Below are positions 1-10,561 of a DNA stretch of 64,000 bases, piece by piece (within the stretch, counting starts at the first letter, position 1; each line of letters begins with the position of its first letter). Under the pieces are notes generated by a model. It did no database searches and was not told the DNA's origin. It saw only the letters and a list, made by a program, of their open reading frames with translations. The translations under genes were made by a program, and so were the position numbers. Source of the DNA: an uncultured Ignavibacterium sp. (GTDB lineage: Bacteria; Bacteroidota; Ignavibacteria; Ignavibacteriales; Ignavibacteriaceae); assembly GCA_937942875.1 (NCBI GenBank), contig CALEBT010000011.1:36385-100384 (forward strand), read 5' to 3'.

Positions 1-474
1 GAACTGATCATAAATTATTTTATTTCCATTTTCATCAACAACTTCTTTCGGTATTGGAATAGGTCTTAATCCTTTTGCAAGAAGTTCAAATTTTTGAGTG
101 TGAACGGAGATTTCACCAGTTTTAGTTTTGAATACAAAACCTACTACTCCGATAATATCTCCAATATCTAAAAGTCTGAAAATATCATAACTATCTCCCA
201 ACTCATCTTTCTTCAGATAAATCTGAATTCTTCCTTTATGGTCCTGAATATGTGCAAAGGATGCCTTACCCATTCTTCTGATAGCCATAATACGCCCAGC
301 AATACTAACTGTCTGGTTTTCAAGATTTCCGAAATTGGATTTGATAGTCTCAGAGTCAGAATTGACATCAAACTCATATGCAAACGGATTTATACCTCTT
401 GATTTAAGTTCTTCTAATTCTTCAAATCTTCTTTTTATCAAATCATTTATATCATCAAACGGCAAATTATCCAT
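1..474 (-). CDS. lysS: Lysyl-tRNA synthetase class II, N-terminal part (truncated by window edge)
   Basis: Minus-strand reading frame from ATG at 474 runs off the left edge: [35 protein letters not shown]...[38 protein letters not shown], the LysRS anticodon-binding OB fold. Confidence 0.9.
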   Translation of the reverse strand, partial: MDNLPFDDINDLIKRRFEELEELKSRGINPFAYEFDVNSDSETIKSNFGNLENQTVSIAGRIMAIRRMGKASFAHIQDHKGRIQIYLKKDELGDSYDIFRLLDIGDIIGVVGFVFKTKTGEISVHTQKFELLAKGLRPIPIPKEVVDENGNKIIYDQF

Positions 475-477
475 TAA

Positions 478-1989
478 TTATTCCTTTCTACTTATACTTG
501 CAATTAAGTTACAAATATTATCCTGCAAATTTTCAACAAGCTTTACAGGTACATTAAAATTATTTACTAATATGCTGAATGCAATATCTTCATTATCCTG
601 AGTTTTTGCATATCCACTTAAATTTCTTGCAAAAGAAATAAAACCAGTTTTAGCTCTTACTTTGTATTCCGCGACAGAATTTTTCATTCTTCGAGAAAGG
701 GTTCCATCAATACCCGCAATCGGTAATGAATTAACGAAGAAAGGAAAATTCTTCGACTTATACATTACTTCAAGTAATTTTATAATCTGATTAGGTGTTA
801 CTTTGTTTAATGGTGATAATCCACTACCATCGTACATTAAAATATGCTCCGGGTTTAGTCCTACTAAAGAATACCATTCTTCACAGGCATTAACTCCATT
901 TTCAATACTGCCAAAACCTTTTTTCTCTGCTCCTAATCCTCGCAAAAGCTGTTCAGCATAAAAATTTTGCGAGCCTTTGTTGATAACTTTGATTATTTCA
1001 TATAGATAAGGAGATGGATAATTAAAAAGATGAATTGCACTATCGTAATCAATGCTTTTATTATAATCATCAATATCTACAGCATATCCTATAACTTTAA
1101 TCCCTCTTGATTCCAGTCTGTTTTTAAAGACATTTAAAAAGAAATAAGTTGGATTATAAACTGAAGCATAAGTTTTCAATGTATCACTTGTTCTGCTAAA
1201 AGTTCCAAAAACCTTGATTTTATTAGAATTTGGTTCTCTGAAAATATCAATGTTAGTTGCAGCCTCACCTGGCGAGACCGGTATAACTTCGTTGATGATA
1301 ATTATACCTCTGATTTCAGGTGTGTGCCGAACAATAACAGAGTCGAGTTCTTTATTGTAAAATAAAGTTATATCAACACAGTTATCATTAAAAGATAATG
1401 CTCCGGAAGGTGCAGCATACCAATAACTCTCATAATCTCTTGACCATCCAATTCCATAATTATTGTCATCAAAAAGATTATCATCGCCCACAATATTTCC
1501 CCTGATACTCGTAATTCCCAAATCAATTAACGAATCAACCCAGTTATCAAATGCTTTGAAAATGTTTCCATCATAAAATCTTCCAGAGAAAGTAGGGTCT
1601 CCGCTACCTTTAATTACCAAATCACCATATATAGTAGAATAACTAATTTCTCCATTTACATAAAGGCTGGTAATAAATCTGTATTTACTGCCTAATATTT
1701 CCAAACCTGCAGCAGTTGTGAATAATTTCATATTTGAAGCAGGAACGAATAATTTATTTTCATTCGTTGAATAAAGGACTTCACCATTTTGAAGTGATTT
1801 TACGACTAATCCGATGTTAGCAGTCAGGAAATTCTTATCCTGAACTAACTTATTAGTTTCTTTTTTGAATTCTGAAACGGAATAAGTTTTTATTTTCTGC
1901 GTAGTGTCAGGTTGAATAACTCTGATAGTATCCTGAGCAAAAACAGTAAAAGAAATTGATATTATAAAAAAAGAAATGAGTTTATTCAT
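478..1989 (-). CDS. dacB: D-alanyl-D-alanine carboxypeptidase/endopeptidase (PBP4, S13 family)
   Basis: Signal peptide; SxxK in PASNMKLFTTAAGLEILG, YDGSGLS, AKTG (KTG box). Confidence 0.88.
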   Translation of the reverse strand: MNKLISFFIISISFTVFAQDTIRVIQPDTTQKIKTYSVSEFKKETNKLVQDKNFLTANIGLVVKSLQNGEVLYSTNENKLFVPASNMKLFTTAAGLEILGSKYRFITSLYVNGEISYSTIYGDLVIKGSGDPTFSGRFYDGNIFKAFDNWVDSLIDLGITSIRGNIVGDDNLFDDNNYGIGWSRDYESYWYAAPSGALSFNDNCVDITLFYNKELDSVIVRHTPEIRGIIIINEVIPVSPGEAATNIDIFREPNSNKIKVFGTFSRTSDTLKTYASVYNPTYFFLNVFKNRLESRGIKVIGYAVDIDDYNKSIDYDSAIHLFNYPSPYLYEIIKVINKGSQNFYAEQLLRGLGAEKKGFGSIENGVNACEEWYSLVGLNPEHILMYDGSGLSPLNKVTPNQIIKLLEVMYKSKNFPFFVNSLPIAGIDGTLSRRMKNSVAEYKVRAKTGFISFARNLSGYAKTQDNEDIAFSILVNNFNVPVKLVENLQDNICNLIASISRKE

Positions 1990-2695
1990 ATAATGATTTT
2001 ACTTTTCGGACTTCATTTTCTGTAACATATCTATAAGTGCCAATCGGAATATCATCTCTGAATATTGAAAAACTTTCTCTATGAAGTTTAATAACTCTAT
2101 ATCCGATTTTTTGAAACATATTCTTTACAAAGTGATTTCTTCCTTCTATACACTCAACAAAAAAATTAGTCCTATCTGATTTCGAAACCGGAGAAATTTT
2201 CTCGAATCTTGCTTTTTTGTTATCTAAATTTATTCCTCGTTCAAGTTGTTTCAAAATATCTAAATCGGCTTCTTTGTTTAATCTCACTTTGTAAACTCTT
2301 GGTATTTTATTTTTTGGATGAAGTAATAAATTTGCAAAATCACCATCATTAGTTAATAAAAGAACTCCGGTAGTATCGTAATCCAAACGACCAACAGGAT
2401 AAATTCTTTGTTTAATTTTGATTAAATCTAAAACAGTCTTTCTGTTTTTTTCATCACTTGTTGTTGAAACGTAACCGGAAGGTTTATTTAATAAAATATA
2501 AATTTTTGTTTTTAGCTTAAGAACTTCACCATCAACTTCAACAACATCATTATCAAGGTCAACAAGTGTAGAAAAAGATTCAACAGTTTTGTTATTGATT
2601 GTAACTCTTTTCTGACCAATTAGTTCCTCTGCTTTTCGTCTGGAGCAGAAACCACAATCCGAGATAGCTTTATTAATTCTTATTTTCTGAGCCAT
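1982..2695 (-). CDS. rluB: rRNA pseudouridine synthase, RluB/RsuA family
   Basis: S4 domain (RINKAISDCGFCSRRKAEELI) and PVGRLDYDTTGVLLLTNDGDF motif; start chosen at MAQKIRINKAIS rather than the longer ORF start at 2716. Confidence 0.88.
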   Translation of the reverse strand: MAQKIRINKAISDCGFCSRRKAEELIGQKRVTINNKTVESFSTLVDLDNDVVEVDGEVLKLKTKIYILLNKPSGYVSTTSDEKNRKTVLDLIKIKQRIYPVGRLDYDTTGVLLLTNDGDFANLLLHPKNKIPRVYKVRLNKEADLDILKQLERGINLDNKKARFEKISPVSKSDRTNFFVECIEGRNHFVKNMFQKIGYRVIKLHRESFSIFRDDIPIGTYRYVTENEVRKVKSLYE

Positions 2696-3320
2696 TCTCT
2701 TGATCTTCTTTCTCAACTAATTCTTCAATTGCATTCATCATAATTCGGTTTTTCTGTTCAATAAAATCTTCGTCCTGCATAATTTCTTCAATTTCTCTTG
2801 GTTTGGGTAGATCTTTGATATTGCTTAATCCAAAATAGATTAAAAATTCTTTTGTTGTTGAATAAAGTAAAGGTCTTCCAATAGTTTCTGCTCTGCCGCT
2901 GATGGTTATAAGCTTTTTATCTAGTAAAGAAGCTATAATGTAATCAGAATTAACTCCACGAATTGACTCGATTTCAGGTTTAGTAATGGGCTGTTTATAA
3001 GCTATTATAGCAAGAGTTTCTAATGCAGCCTGACTTAATCTTCGTTTTGATTTTTCATTTGATAAAAAGCCAAGATATTTGGAATATTCTTCTTTTGTTG
3101 CAAAAAGATATCCGCCGGCAATATTAACTATTCTAATTGATCGACCAGAATCTGAATATTCAGTATTTAATTCAGCAATTATGTCAGAAACATTTTGATT
3201 GCTTATTTCTGCATCTTCTCCATCTATACCTTTGATTGTTCTGATAATTTCAGAATCGCTTAAAGGTTCATCAGATGAAAATATTAGTGCTTCGATAACA
3301 CTTTTATAAAAATTACTCAT
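2673..3320 (-). CDS. scpB: Segregation and condensation protein B
   Basis: [36 protein letters not shown] motif; adjacent to scpA. Confidence 0.93.
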   Translation of the reverse strand: [215 protein letters not shown]

Positions 3321-4030
3321 TATGTTTTAATTATTAGAAAATCGTTATAATTATCAGACGACTGAATTTTTATTCTTTTTGATTTAACTAATTCAAGAAT
3401 GGCAATAAAAGTAACAACTACTATAATTTTTTGTTTTATTCCTTCAATAAGCGATATAAAATGTATCTGATGAATATCTTCCAATTTCTTAAAGATAAAA
3501 TCAATCTGCTCAGAAATTGACACACTAATTTTTTTAACCTGATGAACAGGTTTATTTTTTATTCCTTCAATAACTCTCTTAAAAACTTTTGCTAAATCAT
3601 AAACAGAAACATTTCCTAAAAGAGTTTCAAAATCATCAGGTGGATTACTAACATCCTGTGAAAAATTACCTCTGAAACTTATCTTTCTTTGAGCTGATTC
3701 AAAGAAAGAAAGCTCTTCAGACATTTCTTTATATCTCTTATATTCCAACAATGCTTTAACTAAATCAGCTCGCGGATCAATTACCTCACCTTTCTCATCA
3801 TATTCCTTAGGAAGTAACATTCTGGCTTTAATGTGCATAAGTGTAGAAGCCATCAGAATAAATTCGCCTGCGGTTTCAAGGTCAAGGAATTTTATAAGAT
3901 TCACATAATCCAAAAATTCTTTTGTGATTTTTGAAATAGGAATATCATAAATATTTATTTCATCTCTTTTTATAAAAAAGAGTAATAAATCAAGCGGACC
4001 TTCAAAATGTTCTAATTTAATTTTATACAT
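3320..4030 (-). CDS. scpA: Segregation and condensation protein A
   Basis: FEGPLDLLLFFIKRDEINIYDIPISKITKEFLDYV motif; overlaps scpB. Confidence 0.92.
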   Translation of the reverse strand: MYKIKLEHFEGPLDLLLFFIKRDEINIYDIPISKITKEFLDYVNLIKFLDLETAGEFILMASTLMHIKARMLLPKEYDEKGEVIDPRADLVKALLEYKRYKEMSEELSFFESAQRKISFRGNFSQDVSNPPDDFETLLGNVSVYDLAKVFKRVIEGIKNKPVHQVKKISVSISEQIDFIFKKLEDIHQIHFISLIEGIKQKIIVVVTFIAILELVKSKRIKIQSSDNYNDFLIIKT

Positions 4031-5010
4031 CAGCCCAAATTCATTTTTTGATGAACTTCATTCATAGTTTCTTCAGCAGCAGATTTTGCGGCGATTTCAC
4101 CATTAGCCAAAATATCCAGAACTTCATTATAATGTTCTTCATAATAAGCCCTTTTTTCTCTCAGTGGTGAGAAAAATTCAGAGATTTTATCAGTGCATTT
4201 TAATTTACAATCTACACATCCTAAAGCACCGCTTTTACAATTATGATAAATTTCTTCAGTTTCCTGAAAATTAAATTTTTTATGATATGAATAAATCAAA
4301 CAAATGTCGGGATTACCGGGATCGCCTTTTCTTATCTTGTTTGGATCAGTCACCGCTTTACGAATCTTTGATTTAATTTCATCGGGACTATCAGATAATA
4401 AGATTGTGTTATTTAATGATTTACTCATTTTAGCATTACCATCCAAGCCCGGAAGCCTTGGAAAAGTAGTTAGCAGAGGCTCTGGTTCAGGAAAAACAAA
4501 TCCATATTGATTATTAAACCTTCTGGCAATCTCCCTTGAGATTTCTACGTGAGGCACCTGATCTTCACCAACAGGGACATAATTACCTTTATAAAGTAAA
4601 ATATCAGCAGTTTGAAGCACAGGATAACCAAGATGGCCATAAATCAAATTATCAAGATTTAAATCTCTAACCTGATCCTTTAGTGTTGGATTTCTCTCAA
4701 GTCTGTTAGAAGTAATAAGCATACTGAAAATTAAAAATAACTCAGCGTGCTGTTTTATCTTTGATTGACGAAACATCAAACATTTTTTTGGATCTAACCC
4801 GGCAGAAAGCCAATCAATTAACATTTGAACAGAATTATTATAAATATCTTTTGTGTTTAAATCTGTTGTCAAAACGTGATAATCAGCAATAAGAAAATAA
4901 CAATCAAAATTATTTTGAAGCTGAACCCAGTTTTCCAAAGCACCAACATAATGACCAATATGTAATCTTCCTGTTGGTCGCATTCCACTTAAAATTCTCT
5001 TTTGACTCAT
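4030..5010 (-). CDS. trpS: Tryptophanyl-tRNA synthetase
   Basis: SGMRPTGRLHIGHYVGAL (HIGH) and KMSKSLNN (KMSKS) motifs. Confidence 0.96.
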   Translation of the reverse strand: MSQKRILSGMRPTGRLHIGHYVGALENWVQLQNNFDCYFLIADYHVLTTDLNTKDIYNNSVQMLIDWLSAGLDPKKCLMFRQSKIKQHAELFLIFSMLITSNRLERNPTLKDQVRDLNLDNLIYGHLGYPVLQTADILLYKGNYVPVGEDQVPHVEISREIARRFNNQYGFVFPEPEPLLTTFPRLPGLDGNAKMSKSLNNTILLSDSPDEIKSKIRKAVTDPNKIRKGDPGNPDICLIYSYHKKFNFQETEEIYHNCKSGALGCVDCKLKCTDKISEFFSPLREKRAYYEEHYNEVLDILANGEIAAKSAAEETMNEVHQKMNLG

Positions 5011-5037
5011 AAGATTTTGAAAAGGGTTATGTTTAAA

Positions 5038-5526
5038 TTAAGATAAATAAAGATAGGGTTTCCATTTTTCATCAATTTTGCTGACGATGTTTTTTATAAA
5101 GATTACGTGACTGGGTTTATATGGTCTTGTGAGTAATTTCATATTAGCTTCTTCAGGTGTTCTATCGCCCTTTAAATTGTTACATTTAGTGCAAGCCGTA
5201 ATAAGATTTTCCCAAGAATCACTACCACCTCTTGCTTTTGGGATAATATGATCAACTGTCAGCATAAGGTCTGATCTTCCACAATATGCACATTTATAAT
5301 TATCTCTTCTTAAAATATTCTTTCTTGTTAAAATTACTTTTTTATAGGGTACTTTAATAAACTTACTTATTCTTATAACACTTGGCCAGGGGAAATTCAT
5401 CTTTACCGTTCTGATAGACTTCTTTTCATCTTTATGAACTATCTCTGCTTTCCCTAAAAAAATTAATAACACTGCTTTTTTCAGAGTACAAATAGTAAGG
5501 GGTTCATAACTTTGATTAAGAACCAA
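5038..5526 (-). CDS. HNH endonuclease family protein
   Basis: RDNYKCAYCGRSDLMLTVDHIIPKARGGSDSWENLITACTKCNNLKGDRTPEEA, canonical HNH with CxxC pairs; start codon uncertain (no in-frame ATG). Confidence 0.85.
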   Translation of the reverse strand: MVLNQSYEPLTICTLKKAVLLIFLGKAEIVHKDEKKSIRTVKMNFPWPSVIRISKFIKVPYKKVILTRKNILRRDNYKCAYCGRSDLMLTVDHIIPKARGGSDSWENLITACTKCNNLKGDRTPEEANMKLLTRPYKPSHVIFIKNIVSKIDEKWKPYLYLS

Positions 5527-5574
5527 GACTTTAGCATTTAATTTTCCATTAATAGAAATTTTTCGTTCGAAGAT

Positions 5575-5766
5575 TTACTCCTTATTTTTATATTTACTGA
5601 TTAGTAAAGCTCTGATTATTATTCTTAAAATAAATACAAATATAGTTATGTATAAAAATATCTTGTAATACCCGGTGCTTACTGATTTTGTAAAAATTAG
5701 TATTGCAAAAACGGCGACTAATAAAATAGTTCCGTAATTAAAATATTTATACCATAATTGATTCAT
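5575..5766 (-). CDS. Small two-helix membrane protein, unknown function
   Basis: 63-aa ORF with ATG start and two hydrophobic segments, in a co-directional gene string; no family recognised. Confidence 0.5.
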   Translation of the reverse strand: MNQLWYKYFNYGTILLVAVFAILIFTKSVSTGYYKIFLYITIFVFILRIIIRALLISKYKNKE

Positions 5767-5830
5767 TTTTACCCTTAATGCTAACTTATCAATACATTTT
5801 TAGTATTGCAATGTATAAAATATTATAAAG

Positions 5831-6205
5831 TTAGATTTTATTTATAACTGCAAAGCAAACCACATAGTTCTCTGAGTGACTTATGGATAACTTAATTTCC
5901 TTATCATCTGACAGGTACTCTTTTAATTTTCCATAAGTTTTAACAATTGGTAATCCATTATTCTGATTGAATACTTCAATATTTTTCCAGCTTGCTATTT
6001 TCTGTTCAGCTTCGCTCAGAGCTTTATATATTGCTTCTTTGGCAGCAAATCTTGCCGCAAAATGCTGATATTTGTTTGCTTTATTGATACAGTAATCTAT
6101 TTCATTTTCCGTATAAATTTTATTAAGAAATCTTCTGTCAAATCTGTCTATGACACTTTTTATTCTATCAATTTCAATTATATCAACACCAATTCCTAAA
6201 ATCAT
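5831..6205 (-). CDS. acpS: Holo-[acyl-carrier-protein] synthase
   Basis: MILGIGVDIIEIDRIKSVIDRF...FAARFAAKEAIYKAL and LSISHSENYVVCFAV. Confidence 0.95.
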   Translation of the reverse strand: MILGIGVDIIEIDRIKSVIDRFDRRFLNKIYTENEIDYCINKANKYQHFAARFAAKEAIYKALSEAEQKIASWKNIEVFNQNNGLPIVKTYGKLKEYLSDDKEIKLSISHSENYVVCFAVINKI

Positions 6206-6206
6206 A

Positions 6207-7889
6207 TTAGTAGCCTACAGCTCCTCCATAACCTCTCGGATCAGTAGCTCCGAATAACATTCCATTTTCAATTGCAATAGCTTCAACTCTGCCAAGAGTT
6301 CGTAATTCACCTAAAATGTGATTCCTTTTTATTAAATTTTCCTTTACATCATTTAGAATCGCCCTGTTTTCATAGTCAATTCTATCAGGTAACCATTGAT
6401 GATGAATTCTTGGTGAATTAACTGCTGCCTGTACCTGCATTCCAAAAATCAGATAATTCATAATAACCTGAAGGACTGCAGTTGGAATTGTTGAGCCGCC
6501 CGGAGAGCCTAGTATTAGTATTGGCTTTTCATCTTTAAGTATAATTGTTGGAGTCATAGAACTCAACATTCTCTTACCCGGTTCAATTTTATTTGCCTCG
6601 CTACCAGTCAATCCAAATTGATTTGGTTCTCCTGGTTTAGCACTGAAATCATCCATCTCATTGTTTAACAAAAATCCTGCTCCCTCAACTACAACTTTGG
6701 CACCGTATGAAGAATTAATTGTAGTGGTTACACTAACAGCATTACCAAATTTATCAACAACTGAGTAATGAGTTGTCTCTTGACTTTCATCATATTTTGG
6801 AAACTCACCTGGAGATATTTCTGATGATGGAGTAGCATTATAACCTATCTGTGTAAAAATTCTTTGAGAATAGTCTTTATTCAATAATTCAACCAATGGA
6901 ACAGGATAAAAATCTGAGTCTCCTAAATGCTTTGAGCGATCAGCATAAGCATATTTGAAAGTTTCTACCAATTTATGAATATATTCCGAACTATTCCATT
7001 CATCTTTATTAAATTCAAAATTTTCAAGCACATTTAAAGACTGAAGAAGAATTACTCCACCTCCGCTTGGAGGTCCCATAGTAATAACTTTATAACCTTT
7101 AAAGGTAGAAATAATTGGATCTCTTTCAACGGCTTTATAATTTTCTAAATCTTCATAAGTGATTAAACCACCTGTATTTCGCATCTGATTAACAATTTTA
7201 TCAGCTACTTTACCTTTGTAAAAACCATCTCTCCCTTTAGCAGAAATTAATTTCAAAGTTTTGGCTAAATCTTTTTGAACAAATTTATCTCCTTCTTCGA
7301 AAGGTTTGCCATTTTTAGTAAAAATTTTCATTGATGATGGATATTTCATAAAGTCTGAATAAAAAGCATTTATGGAATGTACCAGTTTGTAATCGAGGAT
7401 AAAACCCTTTTCTGCTAATTTAATTGCCGGTTTGATAACGTCTTTAAGCGGCAACGTTCCATATTTTTCAAGAGCATATGTTAAACCCGCAACACTTCCC
7501 GGAACACCTGAAGATATCTCACCTTCCTGACTTAAATTTGGCAAGAAATTTCCGTTTGAATCCAGATACATTGTTTCATTGGCATACATTGGGGCTTTTT
7601 CTCGATAATCTATCGAAGTATTTCTACCATCATTGAAATGGATAACCATAAAACCACCGCCACCAATATTCCCTGCTGCAGGATAGGTAACAGCTAAGGC
7701 AAATCCAACTGCTACTGCTGCATCTATAGCATTTCCTCCCTTTTTAAGTATTTGAATACCAACCTCAGATGCTATTTTACTGGCTGATACTACCATCCCA
7801 TTTTTCCCTCTTACCGGATCAGGATTCTGAGCAAAAGTTAATACTGAAACAAGAAGAGCAAAATGAATTCCCCTAAAAAATATACGCAT
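6207..7889 (-). CDS. ggt: Gamma-glutamyltransferase
   Basis: GKNGMVVSASKIASEVGIQILKKGGNAIDAAVAVGFALAVTYPAAGNIGGGGFMVIHF and the autoprocessing region QETTHYSVVDKFGNAVSVTTTIN. Confidence 0.95.
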   Translation of the reverse strand: MRIFFRGIHFALLVSVLTFAQNPDPVRGKNGMVVSASKIASEVGIQILKKGGNAIDAAVAVGFALAVTYPAAGNIGGGGFMVIHFNDGRNTSIDYREKAPMYANETMYLDSNGNFLPNLSQEGEISSGVPGSVAGLTYALEKYGTLPLKDVIKPAIKLAEKGFILDYKLVHSINAFYSDFMKYPSSMKIFTKNGKPFEEGDKFVQKDLAKTLKLISAKGRDGFYKGKVADKIVNQMRNTGGLITYEDLENYKAVERDPIISTFKGYKVITMGPPSGGGVILLQSLNVLENFEFNKDEWNSSEYIHKLVETFKYAYADRSKHLGDSDFYPVPLVELLNKDYSQRIFTQIGYNATPSSEISPGEFPKYDESQETTHYSVVDKFGNAVSVTTTINSSYGAKVVVEGAGFLLNNEMDDFSAKPGEPNQFGLTGSEANKIEPGKRMLSSMTPTIILKDEKPILILGSPGGSTIPTAVLQVIMNYLIFGMQVQAAVNSPRIHHQWLPDRIDYENRAILNDVKENLIKRNHILGELRTLGRVEAIAIENGMLFGATDPRGYGGAVGY

Positions 7890-8781
7890 CTACTTTTATC
7901 CCTTTTGAGTTTAATTGATCTACCAAAATCTTTGTTAAAGTTTCAAGTTGTTTTATTGATGATTTTAAGTTTCCAAGCAACTCATCATCATAAAGTATTT
8001 TACCTAAATTATTTTCACGTTTATTAATCTCATCAGTGAAAGAATTTATTTTCTGTACCAAATCTTTTGTTTCTTTACTAAGAACATTAAAATTGTTTAT
8101 AAGTTCTTCAACTGACTCTCTGTTATCTTTAATCAGATTATTTGTATTTTCTGTTAATTCGACAGCATTTTGAGTCAATTTATTTATATCTGCTCTATTT
8201 TCTGAAATGACATTATTCATCTGATTTGATAAATCATTCATATTGTTCACAAGAATTTTCAATTCCTTAATAAAACTTTCATCCGATACCATTTTATTCA
8301 ATGATGACAAAACTGTTTTGACATCTTTTAGGACAGTAACAAGATCATCCTGTACTGAACCAAGTAAAGCCATAACTGAAGGAATATCTGCTTGGAATAC
8401 TCCGGTTTGAATTTTACTGAAGTCAATCTCATTTTCAGAAAATCCGGGTTCAATATCTACTTTTTTACCACCCATTAAATCAAGCATTACTATTGAGAAT
8501 TTTGCGTCCTCTTTAATTTTTACATCGTTGTCAATTGCAGCTTCAACAATTAAATCATTATTTCTAATAATTATATCATTGACATAACCTTTGCGAAAGC
8601 CGTTTATAGTTACCGGATCTCCGATTTCCAATCCAGAAACATTTTTGAATTTTATCTTGATAAAATTTTCGGAACTCCGTATTGATAAATTTTTAGCCCA
8701 ACCAAAAATCCAAAGGAAAAGTATTATTCCAATAATAACTGTTAAACCCACCTTAATTTCTGTTTTACGTTGTTCTTTCAT
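7873..8781 (-). CDS. MCE/MlaD family lipid-transport protein
   Basis: Single N-terminal TM helix then FKNVSGLEIGDPVTINGFRKGYVNDI (MCE domain), coiled-coil C-terminus. Confidence 0.88.
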   Translation of the reverse strand: MKEQRKTEIKVGLTVIIGIILFLWIFGWAKNLSIRSSENFIKIKFKNVSGLEIGDPVTINGFRKGYVNDIIIRNNDLIVEAAIDNDVKIKEDAKFSIVMLDLMGGKKVDIEPGFSENEIDFSKIQTGVFQADIPSVMALLGSVQDDLVTVLKDVKTVLSSLNKMVSDESFIKELKILVNNMNDLSNQMNNVISENRADINKLTQNAVELTENTNNLIKDNRESVEELINNFNVLSKETKDLVQKINSFTDEINKRENNLGKILYDDELLGNLKSSIKQLETLTKILVDQLNSKGIKVDAYIF

Positions 8782-8806
8782 AATATTCTCAATCTATTAC
8801 CTAAAT

Positions 8807-10090
8807 TTAATTATTCAGTATTTCTATTTGAACTTTTTTTATTCTCTTTTTAGCTAACTCAATAATTGTCAATTTCATATTTGAAATATCGAGAGTAACT
8901 TTTTCTGAAGGTATTTCTCCAAAATGGTCCAATAAAAAAGAAGCTATAGAATAATCTTTGATTTTTTCATCCAGTTTAACCTTTAATTTAGTTTCTGCTT
9001 CAAATTCTGAAAAAGTTAAATTGGCATTAACAACGAAAATGTTTTCAGAAATGGCATTTATATTCAATTCGCTTCTGTCAAATTCATCCCAAATATCACC
9101 TAAAACTTCTTCTATAATATCCTCTAAGGTGATAATACCGGCTGTTCCGCCATATTCATCTACTACAATTGCTATATGATTTTTCTTTAATTGAAATTCA
9201 TTCAGTAAATCATCAATTTTTTTTGTTTCAGGAACAAAAAGAGGACGTTTCATTAATGACTTTAAATCAGCACCATTTTTAAGTTTTGGATTTATATTAA
9301 ATTTTAATAAATCTTTAGCGTGTAATATACCGACAATATTATCAATACTATTTTCATATACCGGAATTCTGGAATGACCAGATTCTGTAACTACATCTAT
9401 TGCTTTATCTATGTTATCCTTCAATGATAACGCTATGATATCAACTCTCGGGGTCATTATTTCAAACACAGAGATATCTTTGAAATCTGTAAGACTCTCA
9501 AGAATTTCTTTTTCACTTTGATTGAGATTGATTTTATCATTTGCAAGTAATGAAATGTCAGCAAGTTCTTCTGGATTGACAGCAAATTTTTTTCTGTTAA
9601 ATTCAAATTTTGAAGTTGCGAAACGTATAAATTCGGAAATTATTTCTGAAATTGGGTAAATAATTACGGTAAAAAAGTAAAGTGGAACTATTATAACTTT
9701 AAGTAAAGGAATCTGATAATTTGTTGCAATCATTTTAGGTATCAGTTCACCGAAAATTAATATCAGTGTACTGATAATAATTATTTGAATTCCAATCATT
9801 AAATTTATATCAAGATGATATATCAAGGATATTTCAGTAACAAGAATTACTGAAATAATAGAAATCGCAACATTTACAAGATTATTACCAATCAGAATGG
9901 AAATAAGTAGCCTTCTTGGAGAAGATAATAAACTATTCAAATATCTTTGAACGGTATTATTATATGAAAAATAATTAGTTACTTTTTTCTTATCTAATCC
10001 AAAAAGGGCTACCTCTGAACCAGAAAAGAAGGCAGAAAAAAATAATAAAACTATTAAAAGGATTAAATAAACTAACCGCTCAATTTCCAA
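8807..10090 (-). CDS. Hemolysin/CorC-type protein: DUF21 (CNNM) + CBS pair + transporter-associated domain
   Basis: Four TM helices, VFEIMTPRVDIIAL, GHSRIPVYENSIDNIVGILHAKDLL, VVDEYGGTAGIITLEDIIEEVLGDIWDEFD. Confidence 0.93.
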   Translation of the reverse strand: MEIERLVYLILLIVLLFFSAFFSGSEVALFGLDKKKVTNYFSYNNTVQRYLNSLLSSPRRLLISILIGNNLVNVAISIISVILVTEISLIYHLDINLMIGIQIIIISTLILIFGELIPKMIATNYQIPLLKVIIVPLYFFTVIIYPISEIISEFIRFATSKFEFNRKKFAVNPEELADISLLANDKINLNQSEKEILESLTDFKDISVFEIMTPRVDIIALSLKDNIDKAIDVVTESGHSRIPVYENSIDNIVGILHAKDLLKFNINPKLKNGADLKSLMKRPLFVPETKKIDDLLNEFQLKKNHIAIVVDEYGGTAGIITLEDIIEEVLGDIWDEFDRSELNINAISENIFVVNANLTFSEFEAETKLKVKLDEKIKDYSIASFLLDHFGEIPSEKVTLDISNMKLTIIELAKKRIKKVQIEILNN

Positions 10091-10119
10091 AGTTTGTCTT
10101 TATAAAAATTATTTAAACT

Positions 10120-10539
10120 TTAAAATGGTAAGTCGTCATTAGATTCAACTTCTCCGGAATCAACAGAATCAGACCCATAATTTTCAGAAGGTTCTTTAGA
10201 AATCTCAGCATTTGATTCTAATGGAATTATCTTATCAGCTCTAACTTCAAATACAGTTCGTTTAATCTTATCTTTATCTTCATAACTTCTTGAAACAAGA
10301 CGACCTTCAACATAAACTTTTTTGCCTTTTTTAAGGTAATCCTTAAAGAAATCCGATAAGTTAAAAGCAACTATATTATGCCAGGTTGTTTCATCAGTCC
10401 ATTCGTTGTTTTTATTTTTATACCTGAAATTAGTAGCGACTGAAAAACTTGTAATCGAGAGATTATCAGTAGTAAATCTGTTTTCTGCATCTTTCCCAAG
10501 ATTACCTATAAGCATAATTTTATTTAATGAAAATGCCAT
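10120..10539 (-). CDS. ssb: Single-stranded DNA-binding protein
   Basis: LNKIMLIGNLGKDAENRFT...WHNIVAFNLSDFFKDYLKKGKKVYVEGRLVSRSYEDKD and acidic DDLPF tail. Confidence 0.96.
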   Translation of the reverse strand: MAFSLNKIMLIGNLGKDAENRFTTDNLSITSFSVATNFRYKNKNNEWTDETTWHNIVAFNLSDFFKDYLKKGKKVYVEGRLVSRSYEDKDKIKRTVFEVRADKIIPLESNAEISKEPSENYGSDSVDSGEVESNDDLPF

Positions 10540-10561
10540 ATAACCTCACTTAAAAAAATTG

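Noticed and set aside
335-601. Plus-strand ORF 335..601
   Set aside because: Antisense to lysS and dacB-like coding sequences; no homology-like pattern
5038-5526. HNH protein as a homing endonuclease or part of a defence island
   Set aside because: Flanked by ordinary housekeeping genes, no intron/intein or restriction partner; matches a widespread stand-alone HNH family
5790-5808. CAATAC-N7-GTATTG inverted repeat downstream of acpS
   Set aside because: Only 6 bp and AT-rich with weak T-tract; could be chance in this AT-rich DNA
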